NCBI GenBank assembly: GCA_963702565.1
Contig: CAVPDE010000024.1
Location: forward strand, 124,001 to 188,000
DNA from: CAVPDE01 sp963702565
Lineage (GTDB): Bacteria > Desulfobacterota > DSM-4660 > Desulfatiglandales > HGW-15
Length of the DNA: 64,000 nt
Direction of reading: 5' to 3'
In this document: positions 1 through 8,812 of the stretch, one piece after another
Layout: every line of letters begins with the position of its first letter
Position numbering within the stretch: position 1 is the first letter of the stretch
Notes under the pieces: model-generated
Seen by the model: only the letters and a program-made list of their open reading frames with translations
What the model was told of the DNA's origin: nothing
Databases searched by the model: none
Position numbers and translations under genes: made by a program

Positions 1-2
1 CG

Positions 3-74
3 GATTCTGAAGAGGCCAGGATCTCAAGAGCGTTGCGTCTGGTTAGCGGGAATTCCAGACGCAATCCGAACTGA
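3..74 (+). CDS. possible C-terminal end of an upstream gene (partial)
   Basis: An open frame enters from the window edge and ends at a TGA 30 bp before the TTG start of the next glycosyltransferase. Only 23 residues are visible, rich in Arg and Ser, with no recognisable motif. The position and strand fit the last codons of another gene of the glycan cluster, but so short a frame could be chance. Confidence 0.25.
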   Translation, partial: DSEEARISRALRLVSGNSRRNPN

Positions 75-104
75 GACGAATTGCTCTATTAGGTTCAGGA
101 CCAC

Positions 105-1097
105 TTGGAAGACAAACCCAGAAAACTGCAATTAACATCCATTCTGATCTGTTCCCGCGGTCGCCGCACGGACTTGGAGCGGCTTGTTTCCAATTTAAAA
201 TCCTTGCGCTCAACCACCGAGTTTGAAATTGTCGCTGTTGAAGAAACCGATACTCCTTCCACTATCGAGGGCATAAAATATGTCTCCCACCCTATCGCCG
301 ATAGAGGGTTTCCTTTCGCCCGTAACATGGCCATCCACCACGCGTCCGGGGATATTCTCGTCTTCCTGGACGATGACTGTATGATTCAAGGAGACTGGCT
401 GACAGACCTACTGGAGGTATTCAAAACCCCCGACGTGGTGGGAGCGCAGGGAGGCGTGACGGTTCCCTCAACCTCTGGCCCTATCGGCTGGGCGGAATCC
501 ATCATTGGGTTTCCTGGGGGTGGAATAAGAAGAATTATCAAATCCGGTGGAAAAATAGAACCGACAGCTGAGATCAGCACTTTGAACGCCGCCTATCGCC
601 GAAGAGTCGTAGAATCTATCGGCGGTTTTGATGAACGCCTCAAGTGGGGAGGTGAGGATGATTTCTTCGCAAAAAAAGCTTGCAAGCACGGGCCCTGCCT
701 TTTTGTACCGGCAGCGGTAGTCACCCATAAACCACGCGGGAGCCTCCCCGGAATATGGAAGTGGTTTATCAGGAGGGGCAGGGTCGATATCTTCTTTACC
801 AGAATAGATGGCTACGAAGCACCGAAGAAGTACTCTTTTTTTACTGTTCTGCGATCCTCACTGAGCGTTAAATTCCTCCTCCCTCTTCTGGTGCTTCCTG
901 TTTTTTCTTGCGCGTGGAGTTTAGTCTTTGTCCTGTCCTTCATCCCTCTTTTTAGTGTTGTCCAGCTGGTGCGCCATTTTGGAATATGGCGAAAAAGCGG
1001 CGCAGACCTTAGTTGCCTAGTGCTTATACCCATAGTCAAATTGACTATGGACTTAGCTGAAGATTGGGGACGTTTTAAAGAGATATTCAGTGACTAA
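105..1097 (+). CDS. family 2 glycosyltransferase, membrane-anchored
   Basis: A GT-A fold glycosyltransferase of family GT2 that probably transfers a sugar from a nucleotide donor during surface polysaccharide synthesis. The N-terminus (about residues 11-30) is the usual nucleotide-binding strand with a CSRGR motif. A DDD metal-binding motif lies at residues 89-91 after FL, and a second acidic motif GGEDD at about 182-186 fits the acceptor or base region. The C-terminal 80 residues contain about two hydrophobic segments that would anchor it in the inner membrane. The start is TTG. The gene overlaps the next glycosyltransferase by 8 bp, so the two are probably translationally coupled. The exact sugar cannot be read from the sequence. 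Confidence 0.9.
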   Translation: MEDKPRKLQLTSILICSRGRRTDLERLVSNLKSLRSTTEFEIVAVEETDTPSTIEGIKYVSHPIADRGFPFARNMAIHHASGDILVFLDDDCMIQGDWLTDLLEVFKTPDVVGAQGGVTVPSTSGPIGWAESIIGFPGGGIRRIIKSGGKIEPTAEISTLNAAYRRRVVESIGGFDERLKWGGEDDFFAKKACKHGPCLFVPAAVVTHKPRGSLPGIWKWFIRRGRVDIFFTRIDGYEAPKKYSFFTVLRSSLSVKFLLPLLVLPVFSCAWSLVFVLSFIPLFSVVQLVRHFGIWRKSGADLSCLVLIPIVKLTMDLAEDWGRFKEIFSD

Positions 1098-2190
1098 GTC
1101 CATCCTTGCAATCTCTAATCACGGCGAAATGGTAGGAGGAGGAGAGTACTCTTTCCTCGATCTGTTGGTGAATTTGCCGAAGGAATGGAAACCCTATGCT
1201 GCTGTCCCTATGAAGGGGAAACTCCAAACAATGCTGGATCAAAAGGAAATCCTATCCTCCATTGTCCCTTTGGTTCCGATAAGACCATGGCGAATCCCGC
1301 AAATGCTCTTCACTATTCGGAAGTGCATTCGATTGGCCTCATTTCTACGGCCTTCGCTGATCTACGCGAATGGTTCACGCGCCGCATTTTATGCAGCAAT
1401 AGCAGGTAGGATTCTGGGTACTCCTGTGGTTTGGCACTGCCGGATCACCGAACCGGATCCTTATCTCGACCCTCTTTTACTCAGGCTTTGTACGGTTATC
1501 GTTGCCAACAGTCATGCCACTTCCCGTCGTTTTATGCCTCGGTTTCAAACAAAGGTCAGAGTCGTCTACAATGGTATCAACATTCGACACTTGAGAGACC
1601 CCTCCGTGGAACCAGCCCACCCCTTCCCGGCTCACGATAAGGTCATCCTCGTTGTCGCCGGAACGCACCGTTCAAAGAGACACGACACGATTCTCAACGC
1701 CTTTCAGGAAGTCGCCTCTCTCTATCCTACCCTTCACTTGGTGTTCATTGGGACAAGAAATCAGTCAGACAGCAACTGGTGGGCTTTTCTTGACGAGATC
1801 ACAAGAAGATCCATATGGAGCGACCGCATCCACTGGCTTGGAACAGTTGATGACCCTCGCCCCTGGTATCGAGCCGCATGGGTGCTCGTTCTTGCCTCTG
1901 AAAGCGAATCCTTCGGCCGGGTGCTCGTGGAAGCGATGGCGAGCGGAACCCCTGTCATTGCAACCACGGTGGGCGGCATTCCTGAAATCGTTCGGAACGG
2001 CCAAGAAGGGCTGTTGTTTTCGCCGGGCAGTTCGGAACAGCTTGCAAATGCAATCAAGAAATTACTGGAAGAAGAAAGCCTGAGAATGCGCCTCGCGCAA
2101 GCCGCATTTAGACGCGCGGATTCCTTTGGACTCGAGCTGCATATCCAAAACATGCTGAAAATCTTCGATGAGGTGTGCGGATATGCTTGA
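1090..2190 (+). CDS. family 4 glycosyltransferase
   Basis: A GT-B retaining glycosyltransferase of group 1 (GT4). The N-terminal acceptor domain has a glycine-rich GEMVGGGE loop near residue 12. The C-terminal donor domain carries the E-x7-E motif (ESFGRVLVE, about residues 275-283) followed by AMASGTPVI and a GGIPE loop that contacts the nucleotide-sugar. The length of 366 residues is typical. The GTG start overlaps the preceding GT2 gene, and the 3' end overlaps the polysaccharide deacetylase, which makes a tight co-transcribed run. It probably adds one sugar to a cell-surface glycan; donor and acceptor are not determinable here. Confidence 0.92.
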   Translation: MTKSILAISNHGEMVGGGEYSFLDLLVNLPKEWKPYAAVPMKGKLQTMLDQKEILSSIVPLVPIRPWRIPQMLFTIRKCIRLASFLRPSLIYANGSRAAFYAAIAGRILGTPVVWHCRITEPDPYLDPLLLRLCTVIVANSHATSRRFMPRFQTKVRVVYNGINIRHLRDPSVEPAHPFPAHDKVILVVAGTHRSKRHDTILNAFQEVASLYPTLHLVFIGTRNQSDSNWWAFLDEITRRSIWSDRIHWLGTVDDPRPWYRAAWVLVLASESESFGRVLVEAMASGTPVIATTVGGIPEIVRNGQEGLLFSPGSSEQLANAIKKLLEEESLRMRLAQAAFRRADSFGLELHIQNMLKIFDEVCGYA

Positions 2191-3235
2191 GGGAATCATT
2201 CGCCGCGGCCTTTGCAGTGTAATCTTCTTCACCGGTATGTTCCACCTCGCTCGCTTCTTGTCTGACAGGATAGAGAGAACGGCGGTGATTCTCTGTTTCC
2301 ACCGCGTGGTTGAAGGCAATCCCGATTTCTGTTCCTCCTGTGGAACACAGGTCGATCTGAGTAGGTTCAAGCATCAGATGAGAGTGCTTTCTCGACTTTT
2401 TTCTATCGTTCCCTTTTCGGTTTTGGTGGATCAGATCAATAGAAAAAAATTAGGCCCCCACTCGCTAGCGCTGACTTTCGACGACGGTTTCAGAGATACG
2501 TACACGAACGTATTCAAAGCCCTTAAAGAGCACGGCTTGCCGGCTCTTTTTTTTGTGTCACCAGCCATGATCGGGAGATCAAGACTCTTCTGGCAGAATG
2601 AACCCTGGTACCTCCTGAATCGTCTCAAACCGATGAGGCCCTTTTACTGGAAAGGCAGGCAGTGGAACCTTACAACGAAATCCCGGAGAGAAGAAGTCAG
2701 TACCCTCATCCGAAAACGCCTCTTTCAGGCTAATCAAATACAAAGAGAGGAGATGTTGGCCGAGCTCAGAAACGAACTGGGCGCGGGGTTTCCAATCTCG
2801 GCCGGCGAGCGGCTGATGCTCTCTGCCGGTGAGATTACAGAAATGAAGAAAAGCGGTCTCGTTGAATTGGGATCCCACGCCATGACCCATGCTCCGCTTT
2901 CCACATGCACTGAAGAAGAGCTTGAGTACGAGGTTCGGCAATCCAAGGGCGATTTGGAGCCGATCTGGAGCCAAGCGGTCACTTTTTTTGCGTATCCCTT
3001 CGGTGACTACACGGATAATGTCATAGATTCTCTCAAGAAGAACGGCTATACCGCGGCAGTGACTCTGGACAATGGACTGGTAACAGCTGGAGACGACTTG
3101 CACTTATTGAAAAGAATCAGCGTCGTGAGAGATGACACCACTCCTTCGATCCTGGTAATGAAAATTCTTCCCATGTATATAAAACGTATCATCAACCACA
3201 TCAAAGATATTTTTTATGGATATCAAAAGGGTTAG
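2183..3235 (+). CDS. polysaccharide deacetylase (NodB/CE4 family)
   Basis: A carbohydrate esterase family 4 protein that removes N-acetyl groups from a glycan. The NodB core is visible: a TFDDGF motif holding the catalytic Asp and metal Asp near residue 100, an SHAMTH motif with the two metal-binding His, and an AYPFGDY motif further on. The first 25 residues are hydrophobic and may act as a signal anchor. An ATG at 2168 is possible, but the ATG at 2183 has a GAGGTG ribosome site seven bases upstream and is preferred. It overlaps the preceding GT4 gene by 8 bp and the following acyltransferase by 20 bp, so its substrate is probably the glycan built by this cluster. Confidence 0.9.
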   Translation: MLEGIIRRGLCSVIFFTGMFHLARFLSDRIERTAVILCFHRVVEGNPDFCSSCGTQVDLSRFKHQMRVLSRLFSIVPFSVLVDQINRKKLGPHSLALTFDDGFRDTYTNVFKALKEHGLPALFFVSPAMIGRSRLFWQNEPWYLLNRLKPMRPFYWKGRQWNLTTKSRREEVSTLIRKRLFQANQIQREEMLAELRNELGAGFPISAGERLMLSAGEITEMKKSGLVELGSHAMTHAPLSTCTEEELEYEVRQSKGDLEPIWSQAVTFFAYPFGDYTDNVIDSLKKNGYTAAVTLDNGLVTAGDDLHLLKRISVVRDDTTPSILVMKILPMYIKRIINHIKDIFYGYQKG

Positions 3236-4280
3236 TACTTTCCCGGGGTTTAGCAATCTAGAACCAGTCTGGAACAGCCTTCTCACTAAGGCGGTAACCA
3301 ATACTGTCTTCTTGACGCACGAATGGGCCTCGAGCTGGTGGAACGCTTATGCCGGCAAACGTACACTTTCTATCCTCGTTCTAACAGATGGAGACGCCGT
3401 GAGGGCCATCGCCCCCTTAATGGTCACAGACTTCAAGATCTTCAGGAGGCTTGCCTTTATAGGGAACAATCGCCCGGACTATTGCGACTTCATCGTGCAC
3501 AAGGAATACCCCGCGGGATATGAGGTGTTGCTCAGTTATCTGTATGATGATTTCACCGATTGGGACGAAATAGTGCTTGAAAGCATCCCGGAGACTTCAC
3601 CTCTTCTTGCTGCCTTGGAAAAAAAGGGCTCCCACTTTATCGTTAAGAAGAAAGTGGTTGATGTGTGCCCCTACATAAGAATCGATAATGACCCGGAAAC
3701 TGTGCTTCTGAGGATTGAAAAAAACCAATCTCTGAGGAGAAAGATCAATAGACTTCGAAAGCTTGGAAACATCACTTTTCGGCATTACACAGAACTTCCG
3801 GAGATGGAAGAAGCACTGGCGAGCCTTCTCGAGGCTTACCTTCGACGTTTTGACGAAAGGAAGCTGCGTAAGCGCCTTCCTCAAGAACTTGAATTTCACA
3901 GGCAGCTCCTTCGACAGATGTATCAAAAGGACGCTATTCGATTTGGGGTTTTGGAGCTGGAAGGTAGAGCCATCGCGCAGCATTTCGGTTTTGCCTACGA
4001 TGGAGTCTATCATTGGGTAAGGCCGGCCTTTGACGCAGCGTACGCTGCCTATTCACCCGGTTCGATTATTCTCTATCACCTGATTGACTATGCTGCGAAA
4101 AATGGATTTCGGGAGTTCGATTTTCTCAGAGGGAAAGAACCTTTCAAAACGGAAACCACTGACCACTTTCGGAAGGTGATGATCGTCAAACTATACAAGA
4201 GCTTTGCGAAATCCATTCTCTGCAACGTTGCGACATCACTCAAAAGAGTGCTTCAGGGGCGGGCTTTCCGACAGACGTAA
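3216..4280 (+). CDS. FemAB/CelD-like GNAT acyltransferase
   Basis: A GNAT-fold acyltransferase of the CelD/BcsL or FemAB-like type (BioF2-like acetyltransferase domain) often found in exopolysaccharide and exosortase-associated clusters. The N-terminal half contains the HEWASSWW motif usual for this family (about residues 36-43). The C-terminal half has the acceptor-side core around LEGRAIAQHFGF and a Tyr-rich stretch, with the terminal FDFLRGKEPFK signature near residue 300. It probably acylates a sugar or polyprenyl-linked intermediate. The ATG overlaps the deacetylase stop region by 20 bp, and its end overlaps the convergent methyltransferase by 28 bp. Confidence 0.82.
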   Translation: MDIKRVSTFPGFSNLEPVWNSLLTKAVTNTVFLTHEWASSWWNAYAGKRTLSILVLTDGDAVRAIAPLMVTDFKIFRRLAFIGNNRPDYCDFIVHKEYPAGYEVLLSYLYDDFTDWDEIVLESIPETSPLLAALEKKGSHFIVKKKVVDVCPYIRIDNDPETVLLRIEKNQSLRRKINRLRKLGNITFRHYTELPEMEEALASLLEAYLRRFDERKLRKRLPQELEFHRQLLRQMYQKDAIRFGVLELEGRAIAQHFGFAYDGVYHWVRPAFDAAYAAYSPGSIILYHLIDYAAKNGFREFDFLRGKEPFKTETTDHFRKVMIVKLYKSFAKSILCNVATSLKRVLQGRAFRQT

Positions 4281-4978
4281 TAGGACCAAGTATCGTAAAA
4301 GCGGGTAAATAGAGGATAATCGGATTGCTGACCGTAGACGGAAATACCTGTATAACCGATATCGAGGAGCTGCTGTTTTTGTTGTCTTACGCTCGTAAAA
4401 TAGAGATCCAGCAAGCCGGAAGGGTGTCTTTCCAGGCGGTACTGAGAGAGAATCCGCCTATTCTTGAGGTTTAGGAGCAGATTGCCTAATCGAAACCGAT
4501 TTGTCGGGAAAAAGATTTTAAGGGAAAGCAGATTGTGCGCACTGAAAGCAAAAACCCCGCTCCCCCTCAGGACTCTATGGATCTCCTTCACGCACGAGTT
4601 TCGTTTGGCTGATGGATAAATGCAGTCAATCCCATTAAAGGAAAAAAGAACATAGTCAAAGCTCTCGTTCGGAAACAGGAGGTCGCAGGCATCCATGACT
4701 CTGAAATCAACGCCCTCAACCAGCTTGCGGGCTTCCTCGATCATCTCAGGAACGAGGTCTATGCCAGTAATGGAATGTCCCATTCTCTTGAGAAAGAGGC
4801 TGGTTCTTCCGCAACCGCAGCCAATGTCGAGGACCCGCCCTTGAACTCCAAAATGCGCTTTGAAAATCCTTTCCTCCACGGGGAAAAGATAGAATTGACT
4901 GTACTGTTCCAAAGCCTCCTTGCTGGAAAAGGCTTCTTTGTTCCGCAGTTCTTGCTGGGTAAGATCCATCGGCCTCAT
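4253..4978 (-). CDS. class I SAM-dependent methyltransferase
   Basis: A Rossmann-fold methyltransferase with the SAM-binding motif LDIGCGCGR at about residues 50-58, an acidic GIDL strand end, and the VMDACDL and FDYVLFSFN motifs that follow in this family. It may methylate a sugar or lipid intermediate of the neighbouring glycan cluster, which is inference from position. It is the only minus-strand gene in the cluster and its 3' end runs 28 bp into the acyltransferase. An upstream TTG (4999) could extend it, but the ATG at 4978 follows a GGAGCAGG ribosome site and is a better start. Confidence 0.82.
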   Translation of the reverse strand: MRPMDLTQQELRNKEAFSSKEALEQYSQFYLFPVEERIFKAHFGVQGRVLDIGCGCGRTSLFLKRMGHSITGIDLVPEMIEEARKLVEGVDFRVMDACDLLFPNESFDYVLFSFNGIDCIYPSAKRNSCVKEIHRVLRGSGVFAFSAHNLLSLKIFFPTNRFRLGNLLLNLKNRRILSQYRLERHPSGLLDLYFTSVRQQKQQLLDIGYTGISVYGQQSDYPLFTRFYDTWSYYVCRKARP

Positions 4979-5095
4979 TTTCCTGCTCCGGTTGTTCAAG
5001 ACATTCTACAGGGTTTCTGCACGTTTCTCAAAGAATTCCTTGGAACCGCGCGTCAAGGCGCACCAAAAGAGATTGAGAGGCTCTAAGACAGACCT

Positions 5096-6193
5096 ATGAT
5101 CTCCACCCAGCCGATTCCCATTCTCATCGATGCAAGAGAATTTGTTCACGGCCGTTTTACCGGCATCGCCAGGGTGCTCCAGGGGCTGACCGAATCGCTG
5201 GCAGCATCGGCCCTTTGCACGGAAGTGCTGCTGGCCGTTCAAAACCTGGACGTCATGCCTTCCCTGCTGAAACGGCTTGGAAAGGTGAGGACAAAAGAGA
5301 TCCCTAAACCCTTTCTGAAATCTGAAACCGCCCTCTCTGAACTCAGCCGGGACTTCGGCCTCTACATCAGTCTCTATCCCAAGCTTCCCTTGTTCGGGGT
5401 TCACTGCCTCGCGGCCCATGTCATCCATGACGTCCTTGACCTGACCCACCCTCTCTATCGCAGGCGTGTCAAAACCCTGTTTGACCGATACAGGTTGAGA
5501 AAGGCACTGCAACGCGCAGACATCACATGGTATGATTCCGCTTGGAGCATGGCGGAAACGCAGAAGTATTTCTCTTCGTGCGGACGCAATCCCAAGGTCA
5601 GGCATCCTGGGATTCACGAGGTCTTCCGGCCTGAACCTGAGAAAGAAGACGACAGGATCTTGGAGGCTTACGGCCTCAAATCAGGCTATGTTCTGGCTCT
5701 AGGAAACGGAATGCCTCACAAGAACCTTGGAATCCTTTTGGAGATCGCCCCGCGACTTGAGAGACCCGTTGTGTTTGCGGGTGCCTTGGAACTGAATCGG
5801 CAATACTGGGAATCAAGGCACGTTGGGAGCCGTGCCAAGTGGATCCCGCATGTTGAGGAGGAACACCTTCCCGCTCTACTGAGAGGAGCCTTTTGCCTTG
5901 TCCAGCCATCCCTAGTGGAGGGCTACGGGTATCCACCGCTTGAAGCAATGGTTTGCGGAAGACCGGCCATCGTCAGCCGCATTCCGGTTCTCGTAGAAAC
6001 TACCGGGAATTGCGCATTGAGCGCTCCACCGAATGAGCCGACCGCTTGGAGAGACGCTTTAAATGCTCTGGAGAATACCGCTCGTTACGACGAGATCGTC
6101 GAAAAGGGATTGAGGTGGACAGAGCCGTTGCGTGGCCGCAGAGCATGGAGACCTTATCTCGCAGATATCGAAAATCTAATGAAAGGGAGCTAA
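5096..6193 (+). CDS. family 4 glycosyltransferase
   Basis: A GT-B glycosyltransferase of group 1, resembling mannosyltransferases of O-antigen clusters. The donor-binding half has LALGNGMPHKNL, PSLVEGYGYPPLEAM with the E-x7-E arrangement, and CGRPAIVS. The N-terminal half opens with IPILIDAREFVHGRFTGIAR, where the Gly before the helix is typical of enzymes such as WbaZ-like proteins. The length of 365 residues is normal. The gene lies one base before gmd, so coupling with GDP-mannose-derived sugars is likely. This suggests, without proving, a GDP-sugar donor. Confidence 0.9.
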   Translation: MISTQPIPILIDAREFVHGRFTGIARVLQGLTESLAASALCTEVLLAVQNLDVMPSLLKRLGKVRTKEIPKPFLKSETALSELSRDFGLYISLYPKLPLFGVHCLAAHVIHDVLDLTHPLYRRRVKTLFDRYRLRKALQRADITWYDSAWSMAETQKYFSSCGRNPKVRHPGIHEVFRPEPEKEDDRILEAYGLKSGYVLALGNGMPHKNLGILLEIAPRLERPVVFAGALELNRQYWESRHVGSRAKWIPHVEEEHLPALLRGAFCLVQPSLVEGYGYPPLEAMVCGRPAIVSRIPVLVETTGNCALSAPPNEPTAWRDALNALENTARYDEIVEKGLRWTEPLRGRRAWRPYLADIENLMKGS

Positions 6194-6194
6194 C

Positions 6195-7187
6195 GTGAAA
6201 AAAGCACTTATTACCGGAATCACGGGGCAGGACGGCAGTTACCTCTCTGAACTTCTCCTTGAAAAAGGATATGAAGTTCACGGGATTGTGAGAAGGGTAG
6301 CCATCGAACATCCCCAGGCACGCATGTGGCGCATCAGGCACCTTCTGGATCGGATCAAGATCCACAGCGCTTCCATGGAAAGCTATGCCTCAATCTTCGA
6401 CATTGTTGCCGACGTGAAGCCTGACGAATGCTATCACCTTGCGGCCCAGAGCTTCGTGTCCTACTCCTTTGAAGATGAGTTTTCGACCATCAATACCAAC
6501 CTGAACGGCACTCACTACGTCCTTTCAGCTATCAAGCGGCAGGCCCCTCGATGCAGATTCTATTTTGCTGCATCGAGTGAGATGTTCGGGAACGCGGCAA
6601 AAAGTCCCCAAAATGAAGAAACGCCCTTTCATCCCCGATCCGCCTATGGGATCTCAAAGATGGCGGGCTTTGAGCTAACCAGGAATTACAGGGAAGCTTA
6701 TGGGCTGTTCGCTCTTTCGGGAATCCTGTTCAATCACGAATCACCCCGCAGAGGGGGAGAGTTTGTTACAAGGAAGATCACCTCAGGAGCAGCCAAGATC
6801 AAGCTAGGTTTCGAAAAGGAGATTCGCCTCGGGAATCTTGAGGCCCGAAGGGACTGGGGCCATTCTCGGGATTATGTGAAGGCCATGTGGATGATGCTCC
6901 AGCAGAAAGACCCTGAAGACTATGTTATTGCGTCAGGGGAATCCCATTCGGTACGAGAGTTTCTCGAACTCTCTTTCGAGTGCGTTGGAATGGACTACAA
7001 GAGATTTTTGGTCGTAGACGAGAATCTCTACCGTCCTTCAGAAGTGAATATCCTGCAGGGCGACGCCTCAAAAGCTCGGAAAAAACTCGGTTGGGCACCG
7101 CAAGTGCCTTTCAGGAGCCTTGTCAAGGAGATGGTCGACGGCGATCTGGACTGGTATTCTTCCGCCAGAGGAAACCCCTCGGATTGA
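6195..7187 (+). CDS. gmd: GDP-mannose 4,6-dehydratase
   Basis: Short-chain dehydrogenase/reductase that converts GDP-D-mannose to GDP-4-keto-6-deoxy-D-mannose, the precursor of GDP-fucose, GDP-rhamnose and related sugars. The NADP-binding motif GITGQDGSYL is at residues 8-17, the AASSEMFG segment holds the catalytic Ser/Glu, and YGISK holds the Tyr-Lys pair. The Gmd-specific NHESPRRGGEFVTRKI and ARRDWGHSRDYV segments are present. The GTG start follows an AAGGGAG ribosome site and sits 1 bp after the preceding glycosyltransferase. No GDP-fucose synthase or reductase follows, so the final deoxysugar is unknown and the partner enzyme must lie elsewhere. Confidence 0.95.
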   Translation: MKKALITGITGQDGSYLSELLLEKGYEVHGIVRRVAIEHPQARMWRIRHLLDRIKIHSASMESYASIFDIVADVKPDECYHLAAQSFVSYSFEDEFSTINTNLNGTHYVLSAIKRQAPRCRFYFAASSEMFGNAAKSPQNEETPFHPRSAYGISKMAGFELTRNYREAYGLFALSGILFNHESPRRGGEFVTRKITSGAAKIKLGFEKEIRLGNLEARRDWGHSRDYVKAMWMMLQQKDPEDYVIASGESHSVREFLELSFECVGMDYKRFLVVDENLYRPSEVNILQGDASKARKKLGWAPQVPFRSLVKEMVDGDLDWYSSARGNPSD

Positions 7188-7213
7188 TTTGGAGGACGGC
7201 AACCCTGTTGAGC

Positions 7214-8749
7214 ATGGATCGATCGGAAAAAAGAAATTTGACCCTGGTGCTGGCTGTCGCTTTTCTGGCAAGCCTCGCATGGTGCCTGACCAAAGGCCGC
7301 ATGGTGGAGGGCGATGACGCGATCATGGGTCTCATGGCTTTGAAAATCAGCAGAGGAGAGGAATTCCCTATCTTTTTCTGGCAGGCTCACTACAGCGGGC
7401 CCATCGCGAGCTATCTGGCTGCTCCTCTTCATTGGTTGTTTGCCCCCTCCCCGATCGTGCTGCATTCCGTGATTATTCCCATCCATATGGTTTACAGCGC
7501 CGGCATGTATTTCCTCGCCAGGTCCTGGCTGGGGCAAAGGGAAGCGATGATGGCGGGCCTTTTCGCAGCCCTCCCCGGTCAGCTCTTCCCGCATTCAGCT
7601 CTAGGCGGATTTACCGAATCGATGGCTTTTGTCCCCTGGATTTTTTTGCTCTGCCTGGGAGAGAGCAATAATAGCAAAAGCCAGCGCCTGCGTTTTCTCT
7701 TTGGAGGGTTCTTATGCGGATTCGCCCTTTGGGTGTTTCCCCTCGCTTTTCCGCCTGTCCTGGCATCCTTGATTTGCCAGCAAAGAGCCTATGGGAGAAA
7801 ACCTCTAAGGCTCAGCCTTGCGGGCTGCTTCATAGGTCTGCTCCCAGTCATTCACCACAACATTTCGCAGCCAGGTGCTACGATCCTTCGGCTTTTTGCC
7901 AGGCCTTCCGCCCTCGATCGGCAAGCCGCCAGTCATATACTGAGTTCTGATGGCATTATTTCACTCTTCCTCCAGTTGCTGGAGCAATGGGCCTACAATT
8001 CATATCAGGCGTTGCTGGGCCTCCCCCAGTTCACGCTCTCCCTGTTGGGGTGGGCGCCCGATGCAACGGTGTGGGGCCGAATCAGTGGTTTGATCAACCT
8101 CTCTGTTCTTCTTTTTGCTCTGTGGACCTTCTTGCGATATCGAGGTAATAAGAAGGCAATTCCCCGTGCCGTCCTCCTAACCGCTATTATCACTTATTGT
8201 TTCGTGGTCTTATTTGGGTTAAATCGAGACCGGTACCTCATCCCGATGTTATTGCTCATTCCCTTCGGATTGGCCTTGGCGATCCAGAGAATAGCGGGTT
8301 TCTTGGATAGGCGCTTAAGCACTGCAGCTGTTGCATTCATTCTACTCATAAACGGCCTTGCCGATTTCTGGGATACCCAAACACGATATCCTGATTATCA
8401 TGGTCTCGCTCGGTTCCTTCAATTCAACGGCCTGATTTCCGGATATGCGAGTTACACGACAGCCTATCCCCTGGTCTACCTGAGCAATGAGCGGTTGATT
8501 TACACTCCTGCTTTTGATGATTCGCAATATGACCGTCACGCAGAATACACGGCGCATGTCGCCCGAGCCGAAAAGCCAACGTTTGTCTTTTCTGATCAAC
8601 GGAACGCGGATCGATTCAGACGGGGACTGGGCGCTCTGAATACCTCATCGAAAGAACGAGCCTGGGGCCCCTTTAGAGTATTTCACGATCTGAGTCCTCA
8701 GGTGGACATCGAGCGACTTCGATCAGCAACAGCCACGCCGACAAATTGA
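7214..8749 (+). CDS. GT-C type membrane glycosyltransferase (PMT/ArnT-like)
   Basis: A polytopic inner-membrane protein of 511 residues with roughly ten hydrophobic segments and a short soluble tail, as in the GT-C superfamily that uses polyprenyl-phosphate sugars. The first outer loop carries EGDDAIMGLMAL near residue 30, matching the acidic pair conserved there, and a Gly/Phe-rich GGFTES segment follows near residue 130. The frame is open further upstream inside gmd, but the ATG at 7214 immediately before a charged residue run and the first membrane helix is the natural start. It probably transfers a sugar on the periplasmic face for the cluster's glycan. Confidence 0.75.
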   Translation: MDRSEKRNLTLVLAVAFLASLAWCLTKGRMVEGDDAIMGLMALKISRGEEFPIFFWQAHYSGPIASYLAAPLHWLFAPSPIVLHSVIIPIHMVYSAGMYFLARSWLGQREAMMAGLFAALPGQLFPHSALGGFTESMAFVPWIFLLCLGESNNSKSQRLRFLFGGFLCGFALWVFPLAFPPVLASLICQQRAYGRKPLRLSLAGCFIGLLPVIHHNISQPGATILRLFARPSALDRQAASHILSSDGIISLFLQLLEQWAYNSYQALLGLPQFTLSLLGWAPDATVWGRISGLINLSVLLFALWTFLRYRGNKKAIPRAVLLTAIITYCFVVLFGLNRDRYLIPMLLLIPFGLALAIQRIAGFLDRRLSTAAVAFILLINGLADFWDTQTRYPDYHGLARFLQFNGLISGYASYTTAYPLVYLSNERLIYTPAFDDSQYDRHAEYTAHVARAEKPTFVFSDQRNADRFRRGLGALNTSSKERAWGPFRVFHDLSPQVDIERLRSATATPTN

Positions 8750-8812
8750 TCGGATGGGTACTCCTTCGATGATGATGGCACGAATAGAGTGATAAAAAAG
8801 GTGGGCAACCTG

